DNA of 64,000 nucleotides from assembly GCF_041080655.1 (NCBI RefSeq), contig NZ_CP163526.1, forward strand, positions 1-64,000, in the 5' to 3' direction. Both the position numbers and the translations under genes were made by a program. Source of the DNA: Streptomyces sp. CG4. GTDB taxonomy: Bacteria; Actinomycetota; Actinomycetes; Streptomycetales; Streptomycetaceae. The notes below the pieces were generated by a model. It searched no databases. It was not told the DNA's origin and saw nothing but the letters and a program-made list of their open reading frames with translations. Positions 1-8,396 of the stretch are shown here, in pieces (positions within the stretch are counted from its first letter, which is position 1; each line of letters begins with the position of its first letter).

Positions 1-1
1 A

Positions 2-438
2 GTTGGCCTGACGGCCAACCACGGGCCTGACGGCCCGTCAAGGGAACCGTCGCCGTGCCTGACGGCACGGCTGCGTGTCAAGAAACGGGTTGGCCCTGGC
101 GGGCCAACTTGGTTGATTTCTTTGAGGGTTGGCAGGCCTGACGGCCTGCTGCAGCAGAGGGGGTGTGTCCTGCCTGACGGCAGGACTGGATTGAGTTGAG
201 GCCTCTTCCCCTGACGGGGAAGAGTGCCGGCGCCTGTCGGCGCCGGTGATGTCAAAACCGGGTGGCTGCGCAGATATTTGAGTTGTCTCCACTCCCTCTG
301 CCCGGGGAGCTTGGGTGGCTGTGTCCGGCTGTCGCCGGACGGGTGTCGTCTCTCCCAAAGTTCTATCGGGGCTCATACTTCGTCCGGCTGTCGCCGGACT
401 GAGTGGTTATCAGGGGGGTTCGCCTGGCTGGCGCCAGG
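2..438. repeat. Array of 11 hairpins with variable stems and TGNC loops (telomere-like)
   Basis: Eleven perfect inverted repeats with stems of 6-9 bp and a 4-base loop lie at 2-19, 21-38, 52-71, 89-108, 132-149, 167-186, 203-224, 227-246, 323-340, 382-399 and 423-438. Stems differ in sequence, but the loop is TGAC (six), then TGTC (three) or TGGC (two). On the opposite strand, whose 3' end lies at base 1, the loops read GTCA, GACA or GCCA, all G..A closed. Spacing is tight for the first 250 bases and then thins out. Packed palindromes with variable stems and conserved small loops characterise Streptomyces linear-replicon telomeres, where loops are closed by sheared purine pairs. The sequence is not the archetypal telomere. 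Whether base 1 is a physical DNA end cannot be seen here. Confidence 0.8.
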
Positions 439-498
439 TGCTTCCTGTGTTCGGGGGCGGGAGTGCATTGCGGTTCTAGGAGGCTGTGGTGGTGAGCG

Positions 499-1314
499 AT
501 GAGGGCATGGTCGGGCATGGCTGTGCCGGCGGTGTACGAGGACTGGGCGCAGGTGCCCTGGTTTTTGGTGTCGAAGAGTCAGCTGGCGTCGGGGGATCTT
601 CCGCGGGTGCCTGCGGGGCCGGTTGACGCTCACGTGCGTTCCTACCGTCGGGGGCGACGAAGCTCGGTGGGGCTGTACCGCGTGGAGCGGAGTCGGCCCA
701 CTGCGGCGTCGGCGGGGCAGTTGGAGGCTTCGGCACGGCGGCGCACGCTGTCGGCACATGTGTGCCAGCAGTGTGGCGCATGCTGTGGTCGCTCTCTTTC
801 CGTGCGGGAGGGGGACCGGCTGTGTCCGATGTGCTGGCGGATGCGGGAAGTGGCCGCGTTCCAGGTGCAGTTGCGGGAGCGGCGCGGAGATCTCGAGCGG
901 TGGGCGCGGGAGGTGCTGGGAGATCCGGGCTTGGCGGTGGTGTGGGTGGAGGCGGTGAGTGGAGGCCGGACGGCGTCGGGTCGGGTGCGGCCGGCGGCTG
1001 CGGCTGTGATGACCGCTGTGGACGGGAGTGGGGGCAGGCTGGTGGATGTGGTGGTGCGGTTCGCCGGGGTGGGCGGCCATGGGGTTCCCCGGGACGCGTG
1101 TTCGCCGGCTGAAGGCGCCATGGTGCTGGGGCGTGCCCTGAGTGGGCGGCAGGTGCTGGCGTGGACGGAGGCTCAGGTGTCGGTGCTGAGTGGCCGGTTG
1201 GAGAGGCTGGGGCATTCTCTGCGGTTGGAGGTGATCAGTAGTCAGCCGGGAGCTGGGTGGGACGGGTGGCCGATGTCGGTTCGGGATCGTGTGGCGCAGT
1301 GGCGTGGGCAGTGA
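499..1314 (+). CDS. Zinc-ribbon protein with degenerate DnaQ-like exonuclease domain
   Basis: 271 aa. An N-terminal half of unknown fold is followed by a CxxC...CxxC zinc ribbon (about residues 93-117). The C-terminal half is laid out like a DnaQ/DEDD 3'-5' exonuclease: a short helix, a hydrophobic strand where the first catalytic DxE should sit, a second strand, then a helix with an L-x-GR-x-VLAW pattern. At the DxE position the sequence reads WVE, so the first aspartate is absent and the domain is probably catalytically dead. An AGGAGG lies at 478-483, 15 bases before ATG 499; ATG 517 is an alternative start. The gene sits directly inside the hairpin array. The exonuclease relationship is an inference from pattern; function is unknown. 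Confidence 0.75.
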   Translation: MRAWSGMAVPAVYEDWAQVPWFLVSKSQLASGDLPRVPAGPVDAHVRSYRRGRRSSVGLYRVERSRPTAASAGQLEASARRRTLSAHVCQQCGACCGRSLSVREGDRLCPMCWRMREVAAFQVQLRERRGDLERWAREVLGDPGLAVVWVEAVSGGRTASGRVRPAAAAVMTAVDGSGGRLVDVVVRFAGVGGHGVPRDACSPAEGAMVLGRALSGRQVLAWTEAQVSVLSGRLERLGHSLRLEVISSQPGAGWDGWPMSVRDRVAQWRGQ

Positions 1315-2049
1315 ACGGGACCGGGGCGGCTAGCCTCGCCTCACTGTGCGCGGCCGCCGGTCCGCGCCCGAGCCGCACACCAGGTGGTCCCCCCGGACGC
1401 ACGCTCGCGGGGCCGCCGACCCGGAAGCGGTGATCCGCCCATCGCGGCTCGGCCACGCAGAAGGCTGCGTTCGCTGTCCAGCAACTGGCGTGGTTCAGCG
1501 TCGCGCTAGTGACTGCGACATGCGGATGAGGTAACGGATCCGGTAGCCCTGTCAGCCGGGCCCAAGCCCGCGTCGGCGGGGCTTCGAGGCCCTGGGTGCC
1601 GGCACGGCGGCCGCGGCCACCTCACGGCCTGGCAGGTGGAGGTCAACCACGCCATCAAGGGGACCAGACTGTCGTTCAACACCGACGCGGTCTTCGCGAT
1701 TGGCGTTTCATAGGTGGTCACGGCGATCACCGTACGGGCAAGGGTCCAGCTTCCCGCTCCGGAGCGCTGGAAGGCGAGGGGCCGGACCTGCGGGCCGGAA
1801 TGCTGCTACGGGCGGCGTTCACCGAGGGCCCTACCGGCGTTCCGCCCGGCCGCGGCTCGCTGACGCCAAGTCGCCGTGCCGGGGCCTGCGCACTAGGCTG
1901 GAAGTGTCGAATCCGGTCGTGCTGTGGCGTCTTTCGGCAGTGAAATCAGAGATCGTGGAGCGGTCAACTACCGCGAGGTCACGTGACACCGCCACACCGG
2001 CAGCCCACGACCCGTTTCCCGGATTGCTCCAGAAAGAAGGTGAGGGGCA
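1315..2049. other. Non-coding or decayed stretch with a remnant reading frame
   Basis: No convincing gene. A short frame on the plus strand ending in a TAG at 1711-1713 (about 1600-1713) has good codon bias and reads like the C-terminus of a larger protein, but I do not recognise it. Its last bases belong to a 19-bp sequence (1705-1723) found again at 8296-8314. The remainder holds the promoter region of the secreted protein gene at 2050. Confidence 0.5.
1705..1723 (+). repeat. 19-bp direct repeat, copy 1
   Basis: Starts GTTTCATAGG and ends GGTCACGG. An identical 19-mer is at 8296-8314, where it marks the junction between the DUF gene upstream region and Tn3 transposase debris. Flanking sequence is unrelated, so this may be a shared recombination or insertion boundary. 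Confidence 0.6.
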
Positions 2050-2553
2050 ATGCGGTTGCCCTCACGCCGGGGCGCGTTCTCGCTTCTCGCAGGGGGGATC
2101 ATGGTTCTGGCGGGCTACGGCGGCAGTGCCGCGGCGCAGCCTCTCTTGCTCCAGCCGACATTCCCCGGCACGGGAGCCTCCTGTGCCGTACACGAGGTCG
2201 GCCGGGCCGTGACGGACGTCCCCCAGGCGTTGGTGGGTACATGGACCAACGGTTCCGGTGACACCCTCATGACGTGGCAGTTCGCGGCCGACGGATCCTA
2301 TTCCCGTCAGGGCGGGATCTCCGTCGGAAACGCTGGTGCCGTCACGCAGGAAATCGGCAAGTTCTCCGTCCAGGGGGACACCATCCATCTCGTTCCCCAG
2401 ATCACCCGGGAGAACGACAGCAACGGCGACGTGCACACCGGCCAGCGCGCCCCGTACGACGTCACCGCTTCGCTGAGCAGTGACTCCAGCGGAAACTCGG
2501 TCCTGAGCATCGACGAGAACGGAATCACCAACGATTTCACCCGGACCGGATAG
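2050..2553 (+). CDS. Secreted protein of unknown function, beta-rich
   Basis: 167 aa. The N-terminus has a basic n-region, a hydrophobic core at about residues 10-24 and an A-x-A cleavage motif near residue 28, a Sec signal peptide. The mature part is short and beta-rich with alternating polar strands; it contains GTWTNGSGDT and GSYSRQGG stretches of the kind seen in small lipocalin-like secreted proteins. An AAGAAGGTGAGG ribosome-binding region lies 7-10 bases before the ATG. No catalytic motif is seen. It stands alone, with recombination-site sequence downstream. Confidence 0.75.
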   Translation: MRLPSRRGAFSLLAGGIMVLAGYGGSAAAQPLLLQPTFPGTGASCAVHEVGRAVTDVPQALVGTWTNGSGDTLMTWQFAADGSYSRQGGISVGNAGAVTQEIGKFSVQGDTIHLVPQITRENDSNGDVHTGQRAPYDVTASLSSDSSGNSVLSIDENGITNDFTRTG

Positions 2554-2774
2554 GGAAAAACCGGTGTCGGAGCCCGGCGGCCGGGCCGGATCGGCCCCTG
2601 AGTCCTAGCTCAGACACCGGGGAGCAAGTAACCCGCTGGTAGCTTTCAGGGCTTCGCGGCCGCGGTCTTCTTTGGGGGGGGTGAGGAACATCGGAACGAA
2701 AACCGGCTCTAAGGATCTGTCGGCCCTGGTGGACGGCTGACGGAGCGTCAGCGGCGGGACCCGTCTGAAGCCGT

Positions 2775-2869
2775 CCCACGGATAACACCCCAATATCTGC
2801 GGTAGCTTGATACGTCACCTGCGGTGACGGTCTACGGGGCCGTACGCGAAGCGGCCCTGTTATCTGTGG
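2775..2869 (+). other. Putative recombination site upstream of tyrosine recombinase 1
   Basis: An inverted repeat CCCACGGATA (2775-2784) / TATCTGCGGT (2794-2803) with a 9-base spacer is followed by a palindrome CGTCACC-TGC-GGTGACG (2813-2829) and a further TATCTGTGG arm (2861-2869), ending just before the recombinase start. The same arrangement, with the same 9-base spacer, precedes the second recombinase on the other strand (52075-52168). Two roughly 10-bp arms around a short spacer is the usual design of a tyrosine recombinase core site. Assignment as an attachment site is inference. Confidence 0.55.
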
Positions 2870-2882
2870 CAAGGGGGAAGTG

Positions 2883-3857
2883 GTGCCCACCGTCGTACAG
2901 CTGCCGGCCGGGAAGGCGTTGACCGTCCGTGCGGCGGCGGACGTGTTTCTCGACTCGCTCGGCAACCCGAACACGGTCCGGAACTACGGGATCGGGGTGG
3001 GCAAGACCGCTGAACGGCTCGGCGAGGCCCGGCCGCTGGCGGCGGTCGCGGACGACGAGATCGGTGAGGTCCTGGAACTGCTCTGGGGCACAGCGGCGGT
3101 CAACACGTGGAACTCCCGCCGGGCGGGGGTGCTGTCCTGGCTCGGCTGGTGCCGTGAGCGCGGTTACGAGGGACCGATGGTCCCGGCCTGGGCGAAGCGG
3201 CTGGCGGTGCCGGACTCCGAGACCCCGGCCCGCTCGAAGATGGCGGTCGACCGGCTGATCGCGCGGCGCGAGGTGCACCTGCGGGAGAAGACGCTGTGGC
3301 GGATGCTCTACGAGACCGCCGGGCGGTCCGAGGAGATCCTCGGCGTCAACATCGAGGAACTGGACCTCGCCGGGCGCCGTTGCCTGGTCAAGGCCAAGGG
3401 AGCCCGGACCAAGGTCCGCCGCCGGGGCCAGTCGCGCGAGGACTACGTGCTGGAGCCTGTGTACTGGGATGCCGGCACCGCCCGGCTCCTGCCCCGGCTG
3501 CTCAAGGGACGAACCCGCGGGCCGGTGTTCGTCACCCATCGCCGCCCGGGGCCGGGCAAGGTCGTCAGCCCCCGCGACGTATGCCCGGACACCGGGCTGG
3601 CCAGGCTGTCGTACGGGCAGGCCCGCGCCCTGCTCGACGAGCACACCGCCCTGCGCGGGCCGGGTATGGGCTGGGACCTGCACGAGTACCGCCATTCCGC
3701 CCTGACCCATCTCGGCGAGCAGGGTGCCTCGCTGTTGATGCTGATGGCGAAGTCCCGGCACAAGAAGCCGGAGAACGTCCGCCGCTACTTCAAGCCCTCC
3801 CCGGAGGCGATCGCCGAGCTGACCAGCCTGCTTGCCCCTGGCGACGCCCGCCGTTGA
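2883..3857 (+). CDS. Tyrosine site-specific recombinase/integrase, copy 1
   Basis: 324 aa. An N-terminal SAM-like core-binding domain (about 1-110) is followed by a catalytic domain with the expected Arg in AGRSEEIL (about 148), the HEYR box (about 266-269), a His in SRHKK and the nucleophile Tyr in RRYF (about 303). All catalytic positions are present, so the enzyme is probably active. GTG 2883 was chosen because the paralogue at 51087-52061 starts there; GTG 2880 is equally possible. The GGGGGAAG before it serves as the ribosome-binding site. The two paralogues are colinear over their whole length with scattered substitutions and share the upstream site. Confidence 0.93.
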   Translation: MPTVVQLPAGKALTVRAAADVFLDSLGNPNTVRNYGIGVGKTAERLGEARPLAAVADDEIGEVLELLWGTAAVNTWNSRRAGVLSWLGWCRERGYEGPMVPAWAKRLAVPDSETPARSKMAVDRLIARREVHLREKTLWRMLYETAGRSEEILGVNIEELDLAGRRCLVKAKGARTKVRRRGQSREDYVLEPVYWDAGTARLLPRLLKGRTRGPVFVTHRRPGPGKVVSPRDVCPDTGLARLSYGQARALLDEHTALRGPGMGWDLHEYRHSALTHLGEQGASLLMLMAKSRHKKPENVRRYFKPSPEAIAELTSLLAPGDARR

Positions 3858-3899
3858 CCGCCTGCGCCGGGCAGGGCTGGCTCGCGCGGGCGGGGGCGT

Positions 3900-4835
3900 T
3901 CAGCGAGGAATCGCCCAGTTCGGTGTCCAGGTCCCGGTGGCGTCGTGGCCGGCCGCTGTGGTGGCGAGGTGGGTGCGGAGGGTGGCCAACGCGGGGTGGG
4001 GGTTGTCGCGGTGCCAGAGGAGCGAGTGCGGGTAGACGGGCGTCGGGTCGGTCACCGGGATGCGGCGAAGGCCGTGGTCGGCGGGCCAGATGAGGCGGGT
4101 GGGCTCGCCTATGAAGGTGGCCAGGGCCGGGGTGTCGGAAATGGTGTCGAGGAGCGCGTCGGTGCCGAAGTTGGGGCCGGTCACCTCGATGGTGAGGCCG
4201 AACTCGGCGACGAGGTCGTCGTAGTAGGCGCCCCACTCGGTACCGGGGGCGATGCCGGGCATCCAGATCCGGTGCCCGGTGAGCTGGGCGATGGTCACCG
4301 ACCGGGCGCCCGCAAGTGCGTGGGCGGGGCCGGTGAGGAGTTGGAGCGGCTCGTCGAGGACCCGGACGGAGGCGATGTCCTCCGGCAGGGGCCGGCCGGG
4401 CGCGGCGACGGCGCGGAAGGACGCGTCGATCGCACCGGAGAGAATGGCGGTGACGGCCGTCTCGATGTCGAAGAGCATCATCACGTCGAGGTCGATGTCG
4501 GGGTGTGCGCGGTGGAAGCCGCGCATCAGGCCCGACTGCGCGCTGCGCGAGGCGAGCACGTCGACGCGCAGCGGACGGCTGCCGGGGCGCACGGACGCGC
4601 CTGCACGCTCGGCGACGCGCAGCAGCTCGCGTGCGTGGGGCAGGAACGCCTGACCGTCGATGGTGAGCTCAGCGCCGCGTGGGGCACGGGTGAACAACCG
4701 CACGCCGAGGGTGCGCTCCAGCGCGGCGATGCGTTTGGACACGGCCTGCTGAGTGATCGACAGGTCGGAGGCGGCCTTCTGGAACTGGCCCGCTTCCACG
4801 ACGCCGACAAAGGTACGTACAGCTTCGAGATCCAC
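3900..4835 (-). CDS. LysR-family transcriptional regulator
   Basis: 311 aa, normal for the family. Winged helix-turn-helix at residues 1-60 (DLEAVRTFVGVVEAGQ..., ITQQAVSKRI) and a periplasmic-binding-type effector domain from about 88. The GTG at 4835 is preceded by AAGGTGG, and the protein from there matches the family N-terminus; the open frame extends further upstream without support. It is divergent from the MFS exporter gene with two palindromes in between, so it probably controls the exporter and the hydrolase behind it in response to an unknown aromatic or small-molecule ligand. Confidence 0.92.
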   Translation of the reverse strand: MDLEAVRTFVGVVEAGQFQKAASDLSITQQAVSKRIAALERTLGVRLFTRAPRGAELTIDGQAFLPHARELLRVAERAGASVRPGSRPLRVDVLASRSAQSGLMRGFHRAHPDIDLDVMMLFDIETAVTAILSGAIDASFRAVAAPGRPLPEDIASVRVLDEPLQLLTGPAHALAGARSVTIAQLTGHRIWMPGIAPGTEWGAYYDDLVAEFGLTIEVTGPNFGTDALLDTISDTPALATFIGEPTRLIWPADHGLRRIPVTDPTPVYPHSLLWHRDNPHPALATLRTHLATTAAGHDATGTWTPNWAIPR

Positions 4836-4853
4836 ACCGACCCACCTTAGTGA

Positions 4854-4899
4854 ACAACTGGTAGTTGTGAACTTCTGGCAGGTCAGTTGTTTGACCTGC
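4854..4899. promoter_or_regulatory. Two palindromes between lysR and MFS gene (operator candidates)
   Basis: ACAACT-ggt-AGTTGT at 4854-4868 and GCAGGTCA-gttgtt-TGACCTGC at 4878-4899 lie within the 140-base divergent intergenic region. LysR-type regulators bind such interrupted dyads near their own promoter. The assignment is by position and symmetry only. Confidence 0.6.
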
Positions 4900-4975
4900 T
4901 GTTGTCCTGCCCGCTTATCTCTCATCGGTCAACGTCAGTTTGTTCGGGTGAGACCTCAAGGGGGGTGCGCTGAGC

Positions 4976-6220
4976 ATGGTGGGCAGGAGACGGTTGGGCC
5001 GGCAGTTCGGCTGGCTGTGGGCGTCATATGCGGTGAGCGCCTACGGGTCCGGGCTGGGGTTCGGGGCATTGCCGCTGATCGCCGTGCTGGTGCTGCATGC
5101 CGGACCCGCTGAGGTGTCCGCACTGTCCGCGGTGGGGCCTGCGGTGGGTGCGCTGATCGCGGTGCCGCTCGCGCCGTGGGTGGAGTTCCGGCGTAAGCGC
5201 CCGGTCATGATCATGATGGACCTGACCCGGTTTACGGCCATGGCGACGATCCCTGTCGCCTACGCCTTCGGATGGCTCAGTTTCGTCCAGCTGCTCGTGG
5301 TCTCGGCCGTGGTCGCCGCAGCCAAGATCGCCTTCAACGCGGCCAGCGGCGCCTACCTCAAAGCCCTCGTCCGACCGGACGACCTGCTCGTCGCCAACGC
5401 ACGGTTCGAGTCCACGAACTGGAGCTCCATCGCGGTGGGACCACCGCTCGGCGGGGCGGCGATCGGCCTGTTCGGGCCGGTCACCACCGTGGTGGCCGAC
5501 GCGCTCAGCTACCTGCTCTCCGCGCTGGGCATCACCGCGATCCGCGGCCACGAAGAAGCGCCGCGGACGACCGAAAAGAGCCCGGTCCGCGCGGGCGCGC
5601 TGCTCGACGGCTGGCGACACATCATGGGCCACCCCGGTCTGCGGTCGCTCTACCTCAACAACATGCTCGTCGGCGGTCTGATCATGGCCACCGAGCCGCT
5701 GCTGGCCGTGCTCCTGCTCCGCCAGCTCGGGTTTCCACCCTGGCAGTACGCCCTCGCCTTCGCCGCTCCTTGCCTCGGCGGACTCATCGGCTCCCGGCTG
5801 GCCCACCGTGTCGTGGCCCGCTTCGGCCGGCACTGGGTCTTCCGGACCGTCGGCACCCTGCGTGCCATCTGGCTGATCGGCCTGGCCTTTGTCCGTCCCG
5901 GCGTCGTCGGCCTCGTCACTGTGATGGCCGTCGAGCTGGCAATCATCGTCAACATGAGCCTGTACACCCCGGTACTCGCCACCTACCGGCTCGAACACAC
6001 CCCCAAGCAGCTCGTCGCCCGCACCCTGACGGCGTGGTCGATCGGCCAGCAGACGTCCATCGCCCTCCTCACCGCGCTCGCCGGGCTGCTCGCCGACGTC
6101 ACCGGCCCACGCACCGCTCTCACGGTCGCGGGACTGCTCATCCTGACCACCCCGCTCCTGCTTCCCCGACAGGACCACACGTCACAGCACGAGCCGGAAC
6201 TGTCTCGCAGCCACTCATGA
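4976..6220 (+). CDS. MFS transporter, probable drug exporter
   Basis: 414 aa. Twelve hydrophobic segments are predictable from the sequence, with the family loop between TM2 and TM3 reading EFRRKRPVMIMMD, as in major facilitator drug efflux proteins. The N-terminus GRRRLGRQFGWLWASYAVSAYGSG is typical of actinobacterial MFS exporters of the enterobactin/macrolide exporter type. AGGGGG nine bases upstream supports the ATG. It is transcribed away from the LysR gene and is followed after 91 bases by the hydrolase at 6312, likely one transcription unit. Confidence 0.9.
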   Translation: MVGRRRLGRQFGWLWASYAVSAYGSGLGFGALPLIAVLVLHAGPAEVSALSAVGPAVGALIAVPLAPWVEFRRKRPVMIMMDLTRFTAMATIPVAYAFGWLSFVQLLVVSAVVAAAKIAFNAASGAYLKALVRPDDLLVANARFESTNWSSIAVGPPLGGAAIGLFGPVTTVVADALSYLLSALGITAIRGHEEAPRTTEKSPVRAGALLDGWRHIMGHPGLRSLYLNNMLVGGLIMATEPLLAVLLLRQLGFPPWQYALAFAAPCLGGLIGSRLAHRVVARFGRHWVFRTVGTLRAIWLIGLAFVRPGVVGLVTVMAVELAIIVNMSLYTPVLATYRLEHTPKQLVARTLTAWSIGQQTSIALLTALAGLLADVTGPRTALTVAGLLILTTPLLLPRQDHTSQHEPELSRSHS

Positions 6221-6311
6221 GGCACCGCAACTCGCCGCCGAAGCCCACAGGCTGCGGCCGGTCCGCCGGTGCGCGTCGACCAGGCACACCACCAGCAAGG
6301 AGAACACTCGC

Positions 6312-6911
6312 GTGAGCACTGCCCCCGCACTTGACCCCACCCACACCGCGCTTCTCGTCATGGACTACCAGCCCGCGATCCTGGCCTTTGTGCCCGAAGG
6401 CAAGGACCGCAACGCCCTGCTCGGTCGCGTGCAAGGGGCCATCGCCGACATTCGCGCAAACGGCGGCACCATCGCCTACGTACGCGTCGGCTTCACCGAA
6501 GCCGACTGGGACGCGATCCCGGCCACCAACAAGTCCTTCGCCCCGCTCGCCCAACACCGCGCCATGCACCACGAGGACCCTGCCACCACCATCCACGAGC
6601 GCCTGGCTCCCCAGGACGGCGACATCATCGTGCGCAAGAACCGCTACGGCAGCATGTCCACCACCGACCTCGACCAGCAGCTACGCGAGCGCGGCATCAC
6701 CACTCTGGTCGTCTCCGGCATCAGTACCAGCGGCGTCGTCCTGTCCACCGTCATCGACGCGGCCGACCGCGACTACCAGCTCTATGTACTGTCCGACGGC
6801 GTCGCCGACCCGGACACCGAAGTCCACAACGTCCTGCTCCACCGGGTCTTCCCCTCACGGGCCCACATCATCGACACCACCGAGCTGCACTCCCTGCTCC
6901 GGGCTGGCTGA
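6312..6911 (+). CDS. Isochorismatase-like hydrolase lacking the catalytic cysteine
   Basis: 199 aa, a full-length cysteine-hydrolase/isochorismatase fold. The Asp in LVMDYQP and the Lys in VRKNRYG are present. In the third motif, where family members have a Cys (TN-V-C-V-E-ST), this protein reads STSGVVLST, so a Val replaces the nucleophile. Some isochorismatases, such as PhzD, work without that Cys, so an isochorismatase- or binding-type role is possible while amidase activity is unlikely. GTG start with AGGAG nine bases upstream. It follows the MFS gene and ends at a strong hairpin. Confidence 0.88.
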   Translation: MSTAPALDPTHTALLVMDYQPAILAFVPEGKDRNALLGRVQGAIADIRANGGTIAYVRVGFTEADWDAIPATNKSFAPLAQHRAMHHEDPATTIHERLAPQDGDIIVRKNRYGSMSTTDLDQQLRERGITTLVVSGISTSGVVLSTVIDAADRDYQLYVLSDGVADPDTEVHNVLLHRVFPSRAHIIDTTELHSLLRAG

Positions 6912-6937
6912 CTCGGACCACGAGCCGATCCCACCCA

Positions 6938-6968
6938 CGGCCGCCGCACCCACCCGGTGCGGCGGCCG
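6938..6968 (+). terminator. Strong hairpin terminator after the hydrolase gene
   Basis: A 13-bp perfect stem, CGGCCGCCGCACC / GGTGCGGCGGCCG, with a 5-base loop. A diverged inverted copy of this hairpin plus about 30 flanking bases lies after the FAD monooxygenase gene (46441-46513). Confidence 0.8.
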
Positions 6969-7039
6969 CCCGCACTCCAGTGCCAGCCCAGCAGCAGCCC
7001 GGAGCTTTCACCGCCGAGATAGCCCCGGCGGTGAATGCC

Positions 7040-7290
7040 ACCCGCACCGGGTTCACGCTTCTTCGGCGGCCTCCGGGCCACGCAGCGGGCGCAGGCCGCC
7101 GGGCAGGTCGGGGAGCTGGAAGGAGTACCGGCCGAGCCAACTTTGATGTGATGCCGTACGAACCGTGACAGACGGGCCACGTCCTCGTCGCGGACGTCGA
7201 AGCCGTCCGCGCGCAGTTGGTTGACTGCGGCGTCCATGTACCGGGTGCCGAACGCGAAGGCTGACTCGGCGAAGTCGACGGGCTCAGCGT
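7040..7290 (-). pseudogene. Tn3-family transposase, C-terminal fragment, frameshifted
   Basis: The minus strand reads YMDAAVNQLRADG then VRDEDVARLSRFVRHHIK, and after a frameshift RYSFQLPDLPGGLRPLRG, matching the end of Tn3-family TnpA proteins (DEDVARLSP...GRYSF...LRPLRD). The two halves are in different frames. The middle of the same protein seems to lie at 8397-8610 in the same orientation, so one transposase gene was broken and a DUF gene now sits between the parts. A plus-strand frame at about 7260-7419 also has coding character but was not identified. Confidence 0.75.
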
Positions 7291-7497
7291 CAGCCTCGCC
7301 GCCGCCGAGGACAAACTTGCGCAACTCGACACCGAAGTCGCCCGCCGATCCAACGTAGTCCACCTCGGCCTGCCCACCTTCAGCCAGATCGCCACCCGAT
7401 CCACCGAGCCCTCGTAGTTGGTCTTTGGCCGGGCGGCGTTCCCGCCGTCCTGGCGCTATCGGCCCGGCAGGCCGCCGAAGCCGTGCCAGTGCTCCCG

Positions 7498-8238
7498 TCA
7501 GCCCCGTTGGGCGTACTCAACGTACAGTGGCGTGGCAAGCACGCTGGGTGGTCCGGCAGGCGTTGGTATCACTGCGAGGATCCGGGCGTGCCCGCACAGC
7601 CGCACCGGCTCGGTAGCCCAGCGATCGCGGCGGTCGTTCCCAAACTGCGCAGTTCGGCATAGAACCCAGAGCCCATAGGCGAGTCCGTCCGCAATACCAG
7701 GTGGGGGAACGAACTCGGTGGTCGCGGCCTCATCGGGCAGTTCGGCGAGTTGGCGAGCGTAGGCGATGACCGCTTCCAGGTAGAACCATCCCACCCGCTG
7801 TTCCGGCGTCTCCCCTGACTGCCAGCGATCGAGGACATGGACGGAGGAGCCCACGAGCACGAACGGCGGCTCGGCGTGAGTGGTGGCGAAATAGACCAGT
7901 CCGGCGAGCGCATGGCCGGAGTCCGGTTCCTCGCTCACATAAGCCGACGTGGCCGCGTCACCGAAGCGGAACTCATCTTCGAACTGGATCCAGTCGCCAG
8001 CACGGAGATCCGTTTCGGTCCGCCGCCGAACGCCTTTCGTCTTCTCGATCATCTTCACCGTGGCGTCCAGCAGCGAGATCGACGACGGCTGCTGCGACTC
8101 GCTCGGCAGCGTTGCCTTGGCCGTTGCAACCCCGACGTTGACGCCGGTCTCGAAACCTAGCCGTCTCCGGAGACGGCCGGGCAGTTGCGGGACCAGCGCC
8201 CGCATCTTGGTCTCTGATAAGTAGAGCAGGTCGCGCAT
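7498..8238 (-). CDS. Conserved hypothetical protein (possible DUF7019-like)
   Basis: 246 aa. The N-terminus MRDLLYLSETKMRALVPQLP resembles Streptomyces proteins that begin with a short YLS-x-K motif and are annotated as DUF7019 or SAVMC3_10250-like; I am not certain of the family. No transmembrane segment, signal peptide or catalytic motif is visible. It is flanked on both sides by pieces of one Tn3 transposase and may have been captured there. Confidence 0.7.
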   Translation of the reverse strand: MRDLLYLSETKMRALVPQLPGRLRRRLGFETGVNVGVATAKATLPSESQQPSSISLLDATVKMIEKTKGVRRRTETDLRAGDWIQFEDEFRFGDAATSAYVSEEPDSGHALAGLVYFATTHAEPPFVLVGSSVHVLDRWQSGETPEQRVGWFYLEAVIAYARQLAELPDEAATTEFVPPPGIADGLAYGLWVLCRTAQFGNDRRDRWATEPVRLCGHARILAVIPTPAGPPSVLATPLYVEYAQRG

Positions 8239-8295
8239 GATGCCCCCGGCGTCCCGTGACCAGTGTGGTCGGCTGTTGCGACAATGAGGCGCAGT

Positions 8296-8314
8296 GTTTC
8301 ATAGGTGGTCACGG
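8296..8314 (+). repeat. 19-bp direct repeat, copy 2
   Basis: Identical to 1705-1723. It lies just upstream of the DUF gene and next to the Tn3 fragment at 8397-8610. Confidence 0.6.
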
Positions 8315-8396
8315 ATCGTCATGGCACACGGACGCTCCCCGCAGTCGAAAATGACACAGCGTGACCAAGTGCTCTGTTTCGCATGCATTTCCTCCG

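Noticed and set aside
2..246. Possible CRISPR array because of regular spacing
   Set aside because: The repeated part is only a 4-base loop with variable palindromic stems; no constant repeat, no spacers and no cas genes.
38..376. Open frame on the minus strand across the hairpin array
   Set aside because: It is an effect of the palindromes and GC content; no ribosome-binding site, family or codon bias.
2..438. Integron attC-type sites as an explanation for the hairpins
   Set aside because: No R/L box consensus, no extrahelical bases, and no integron integrase nearby.
2775..2869. tRNA-overlapping attachment site for the recombinases
   Set aside because: No tRNA-like sequence was found near either recombinase; the sites are palindromic intergenic DNA.
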